Of a DNA stretch of 6,513 nucleotides, positions 4,601-6,513 are shown piece by piece (position 1 is the stretch's first letter; every line of letters starts with the position of its first letter). This DNA comes from an uncultured delta proteobacterium. Its GTDB lineage: Bacteria > Myxococcota_A > Polyangia > Polyangiales > Polyangiaceae. A program made the position numbers and the translations under genes. The DNA is taken from the NCBI GenBank assembly GCA_903893335.1, contig CAITLX010000883.1:1-6513 (forward strand). Direction: 5' to 3'. The notes beneath the pieces are model-generated. The model had not been told where the DNA came from, ran no database searches, and saw only the letters and a list, made by a program, of their open reading frames with translations.

Positions 4601-6513
4601 AGGGCGGTGGGCGGCCGGACGGGACAGGGAGCCGCGTACGTATTCGTCGTGAGTGGGACGAGTTGGACTCGGCAGGCTGACGCGCTGCCGGTAGACGGCG
4701 CGGCGGGCGACCGTTTTGGCGGCGCAGTGGCGGTGTCCGGCACGATTGCTGTGGTCGGGGCGTACAGCAAGCTCGTCGGTGGGAACAGCTCCCAGGGCGC
4801 CGCGTATGTATTCGCGTTAACCGGAGTCGCCGGAACTGGGTGCAGCGGGGTTGTCGAGTGCGCGACATCCTATTCTTGCGTGGATGGAGTGTGTTGTACG
4901 TCCGCCTGCGGTCCATGCGGGGTGTGCGCTACGTCCGTCGGCGCGGTTGCGGACGGTACGTGCACTCCGCGGCCCGCACACACGGTGGCTTCGCCGGGAT
5001 GCCCAAGCAACATCGTGTGTGACGGAGCGAATCCACTCTGCCCCGCGCAGTGTACGTCGGACAGCCTGTGTCCAAGTGGGACGTACTGCACAGTCGCCGG
5101 GACCTGCGTCGCTCAGCGTTTGGGCGGGCAGGCATGCGATCTCGTGGCCGACTGCGCCCAGCAGGGCGCGTGCCGCGAGTGCGCCTCGGGCAACTGCGTG
5201 GACGGCGTGTGCTGCGACACGGCGTGCGGCGGCGCCTGCGACGCCTGCAACGTCTCCGGCCAATCAGGCGCGTGTACGTCCGTGCCTGCTTCGTCGGCCA
5301 CCGCCTGCGGCACCGGCTTCGTCTGCAACGGCGCCGTGCCGGTTTGCCCGGCCGCGTGCGCGGCCGACTCCGGTTGCCAGGCGGGGTGGTTCTGCGACTT
5401 CGTGGCGAGCCCGCACGTGTGCGTGGCGCGGACGACGAATGGCGCTGCGTGCAGCCGGGCGAGCCAGTGCTCGAGCGGATTCTGCGTGCAGGGCGTGTGC
5501 TGCGGCACCGCGTGCACGGGCCTCTGCCAGGCCTGTTCGGCGGCGGCGAAGACAGGCGGCGCCGACGGCGAGTGTGGCAATGCCCGGTCGGGTATCGATC
5601 CGGGCGACCAGTGCGCCGTCGAGGGGCAGAGCACCTGCGGCCAGAACGGCTCGTGCAATGGCTCCGGCGCCTGCGACACCTGGGCGAGCACGGCGGCAAG
5701 CTGCGGCAACAGCGTGTGCAGCCCCGACCGGTTGCAGTCGCTCGCGCAGACGTGCACCTCGGCGCGCACCTGCGGCACGCCGGGCGGCACGACGTGCAGC
5801 AAGTACCTGTGCGTGCCCGTCAGCGGGCAGTGCGGCACCTCGTGCTCGACCGACGGCGACTGCGTCGGGGGTTATTACTGCACCGGCGGGCAGTGCGTGG
5901 GCAAGCTCTCGGCCGGGGCGGTGTGCAGCGCTGCGACGCAGTGCGCGAGCGGCTTCTGCGCCGACGGGTACTGCTGCAACGCCGCGTGCGGCGGCGCGTG
6001 CGACGCCTGCGACGCAGCGCTCAAGCAGTCGGGCACCGCGAGCGGCACCTGCGGCCCGACGCGGGCGGCCACGGCGGGGAGCCCGGTCTGCTCGGGCAAC
6101 GTGCTCTGCAACGGCGTGAGCACCGCCTGCCTCGCCTCGTGCGGCTCCGACAGCGACTGCGCCAGCAGCAGCTATTGCACCGGCAGCGGCGGCGGCTGCG
6201 CGACGAAGAAGGCCCAGGGGGCTGCTTGCGCGAGCGACAACCAGTGCACGAGCGCGCACTGCACCGACGGCGTGTGCTGCGACACGACGTGCGGGGCAGC
6301 GTGCGAGGCGTGCACCGCGGCGCTCAAGCAGTCGAGCACGCTCGACGGCACCTGCGGCGCGGCCAAGGCGGGGACGGCCGGCGCGCCGACGGCGTGCGCG
6401 GGCGGGGCCCTGTGCGACGGCGCGAGCGCGAGCTGTCCCGGCGGGTGTACGGCGGACGCGAGCTGCCCCACCGGGACCTTCTGCGCGTCGAGCGGCGCCT
6501 GCCTGACGAAGAA
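1679..6513 (+). CDS. giant surface lipoprotein: 14 FG-GAP-type repeats plus Cys-rich modules (3' end outside window)
   Basis: The frame is open for 1611 codons and runs off the right edge. The ATG has AGAGGG four bases upstream and begins a clear lipoprotein signal: N2, R3, R5, a Leu/Val core, lipobox L19-V-G-C22, then S23. Residues 23-270 form an N-terminal region with W164-T-V-N-G-P-L-G-V-E-Q-G-F-T-L and W256-P-V-T-V-D-P. I recall this pairing in front of FG-GAP repeats in myxobacterial and planctomycete proteins. C129 and C183 could be one disulfide. Residues 275-1049 are 14 repeats with F-G at 282, 338, 394, 450, 507, 568, 623, 679, 735, 790, 842, 901, 957 and 1013, predicted beta-propeller blades of the FG-GAP_2 type. 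From C1055 on, 90 of 557 residues are Cys, in DGVCC-type modules. The protein should sit lipid-anchored at the outer surface or in the periplasm; adhesion, binding or matrix structure are possible roles, none shown. The missing C-terminus may carry further Cys modules or a sorting signal. Confidence 0.92.
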   Translation, partial: MNRVRLPALGSLLVSLLLLVGCSDRSVGGGSLFEALDGALAAADASTGASAAPSQDEAGAKASVMAAYTAARQAEGKDDARYHLTRDGAVVRGHNVAQGLTQSVDGLGFEVGHPQDGWRARFETHAVRCGAARVEVTASALRPTFAEPHRAAIARMAGAPFEEWTVNGPLGVEQGFTLPLDPCAGQASALTLEVNVEGLTPSLAGDAVSLRDELGVARARYAGLWARDASGAPLAATLAVDGGHIEIRVETDGARWPVTVDPVVATQVAEVTDDDGAADDRFGSAVALSGTTALVGAPFKRAAITEYQGAVYVFSQNGTKWAMQAKLLGSDTAARDQFGQAIALSGTTAVIGAPMKNVGSLTNQGAAYVFTQAGTSWTQQAVLLPADGAARDHFGAAVGVSGTTAFIGAPNKTVGTNSPQGVVYTYSQSGSSWLPQQEITGPGGAVDDSFGWSVSVSGSLAVIGAPFKKIGTNISQGAAYVYQFGSTWTLLSTLAPATGDGVAGDYFGKSVAVAGQMVLVGAPGKTVGTNVSQGVVYAFAPLFGSYTLANRITAANGGVADGAAGDSFGSSVAVAGNYAVIGAPGKAVSGSGQGAVYFATWSGLAWGGLQRSVANDAVASDAFGASVALSGTTALVGANGKMVGANATQGAAYTFVLSAGTWSQQAEVTASDGAASDGFGNSVAVSGAVAVVGTSSKTVGPNSGQGAAYVFVQTPIRWALQQKLTALDGAAGDNFGTSVALSGTTALVGAPNKTISKAGQGAAYVFVQSGVSWSAQATLVVSSPAASEAFGRSVALSGTTALVGVPGDTLGRGAAYVFVQNGVVWEPQALLTAADRVSPDGFGAKVALSGTTALVGVPNKAVNSNASQGAAYVFSGASGWASAQSTQQKLVASDGAAGDSFGLSVAVSDGSAFVGAPGKAIGSNGGQGAAYPFARGTAGWTQLPRLTVNDGAVGDSFGIAVALSGSTAVVGASSRAVGGRTGQGAAYVFVVSGTSWTRQADALPVDGAAGDRFGGAVAVSGTIAVVGAYSKLVGGNSSQGAAYVFALTGVAGTGCSGVVECATSYSCVDGVCCTSACGPCGVCATSVGAVADGTCTPRPAHTVASPGCPSNIVCDGANPLCPAQCTSDSLCPSGTYCTVAGTCVAQRLGGQACDLVADCAQQGACRECASGNCVDGVCCDTACGGACDACNVSGQSGACTSVPASSATACGTGFVCNGAVPVCPAACAADSGCQAGWFCDFVASPHVCVARTTNGAACSRASQCSSGFCVQGVCCGTACTGLCQACSAAAKTGGADGECGNARSGIDPGDQCAVEGQSTCGQNGSCNGSGACDTWASTAASCGNSVCSPDRLQSLAQTCTSARTCGTPGGTTCSKYLCVPVSGQCGTSCSTDGDCVGGYYCTGGQCVGKLSAGAVCSAATQCASGFCADGYCCNAACGGACDACDAALKQSGTASGTCGPTRAATAGSPVCSGNVLCNGVSTACLASCGSDSDCASSSYCTGSGGGCATKKAQGAACASDNQCTSAHCTDGVCCDTTCGAACEACTAALKQSSTLDGTCGAAKAGTAGAPTACAGGALCDGASASCPGGCTADASCPTGTFCASSGACLTK
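2501..4825 (+). repeat. 14 tandem FG-GAP (FG-GAP_2-like) repeats, period about 168 bases
   Basis: The working consensus is D-G-A-A-x-D-x-F-G-x-S-V-A-L-S-G-T-T-A-L-V-G-A-P-x-K-x-V-G-x-N-x-x-Q-G-A-A-Y-V-F followed by about ten residues, W-x-x-Q-A-x-L-x-A-S (listed by position, not one copy). F-G codons start at 2522, 2690, 2858, 3026, 3197, 3380, 3545, 3713, 3881, 4046, 4202, 4379, 4547 and 4715. Steps are 168 bases in eight of 13 intervals; the others are 171, 183, 165, 165, 156 and 177 in part due to loop changes. Each copy should be one four-stranded propeller blade. No cysteine occurs in the block. The canonical integrin-type Asp loop between F-G and G-A-P is absent, replaced by S-G-T-T or similar. 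At DNA level the copies are well diverged, so this is an old or selected array, not a fresh expansion. Confidence 0.92.
4841..6513 (+). repeat. cysteine-rich module array (five DGVCC-type modules, continues past window)
   Basis: The core signature is C-x-S-G-x-C-x-D-G-V-C-C-x-x-x-C-G-G-x-C-x-A-C. The Cys that opens C-x-D-G-x-C-C lies at 4877, 5195, 5483, 5957 and 6260, so steps are 318, 288, 474 and 303 bases. Each module then continues with spaced single Cys and ends in a D-x-x-C...C-x(5-8)-C segment. The third module is longer because it carries an extra block (about 5570-5850: C-G-Q-N-G-S-C-N-G-S-G-A-C and following). The fourth and fifth keep an exact 303-base register, share GCGCTCAAGCAGTCG (6017 and 6320), and both end in T-K-K (6203 and 6506). 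That places the right edge of the window at a module boundary and predicts another module beyond it. Such modules are frequent in Myxococcota proteins as I recall; the fold is presumably disulfide-stapled and the function unknown. Confidence 0.85.

Noticed and set aside
4851..6119. 422-codon plus-strand open frame in the frame next to the Cys modules
   Set aside because: Ala/Arg/Pro-rich shadow of the repeat array; the frame with regular Cys signatures is the continuous one from 1679.
5264..6259. 331-codon minus-strand open frame opposite the Cys modules
   Set aside because: Ala/Arg-rich shadow created by the repeated tgc/gcg codons of the real frame; no protein features.
2501..6513. Tandem repeats as a CRISPR array or phase-variable short repeat tract
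   Set aside because: The periodicity is at protein level (about 56 and 101 residues), copies differ at many bases, there are no spacers, and the reading frame is kept throughout.
6300..6513. C-terminal sorting signal (MYXO-CTERM type) on the giant protein
   Set aside because: The frame is still within the Cys modules at the window edge; nothing of a transmembrane helix or basic tail is visible.

Overview
The window is a very GC-rich stretch with all genes on the + strand. It has the look of a myxobacterium (Myxococcota, probably the Polyangia/Sorangium side). This rests on codon use, two successive lipoproteins that join a beta-rich domain to a cysteine-rich tail, an Asp/Ala-rich linker of the 'DADAGVD' kind, and Cys modules with the DGVCC signature that I recall as abundant in that phylum. 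The assignment is inference from style, not from a marker gene.

Layout: (1) 1-462, the 3' part of a DsbA/thioredoxin-fold oxidoreductase gene, cut by the left edge exactly at its CPYC active site. (2) 463-566, a short gap with a weak candidate promoter and a good ribosome binding site. (3) 567-1403, a complete 278-residue lipoprotein: ZU5-like 'IPAGAL' domain, Asp-rich linker, 12-cysteine tail. (4) 1404-1678, an intergenic leader with a small perfect dyad and, next to the start codon, two mutually exclusive hairpins, one of which would hide the Shine-Dalgarno. (5) 1679-6513, a giant lipoprotein gene open for 1611 codons and still open at the right edge. It encodes a lipobox signal peptide, a roughly 240-residue N-terminal domain, 14 FG-GAP-type repeats without a single Cys, then 90 Cys in the last 557 residues, arranged as at least five modules.

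Both lipoproteins should be exported and anchored by lipid at the cell envelope, and both depend on many disulfides. A DsbA-like enzyme just upstream would suit that need, although a dedicated link is only a guess. No mobile element, RNA gene, CRISPR array or defence system is visible. The most noteworthy object is the giant propeller-plus-cysteine lipoprotein: its parts are recognisable, its function is not known to me, and its repeats depart from the textbook FG-GAP pattern (no calcium-type Asp loop, a recurrent Lys after the GAP motif).
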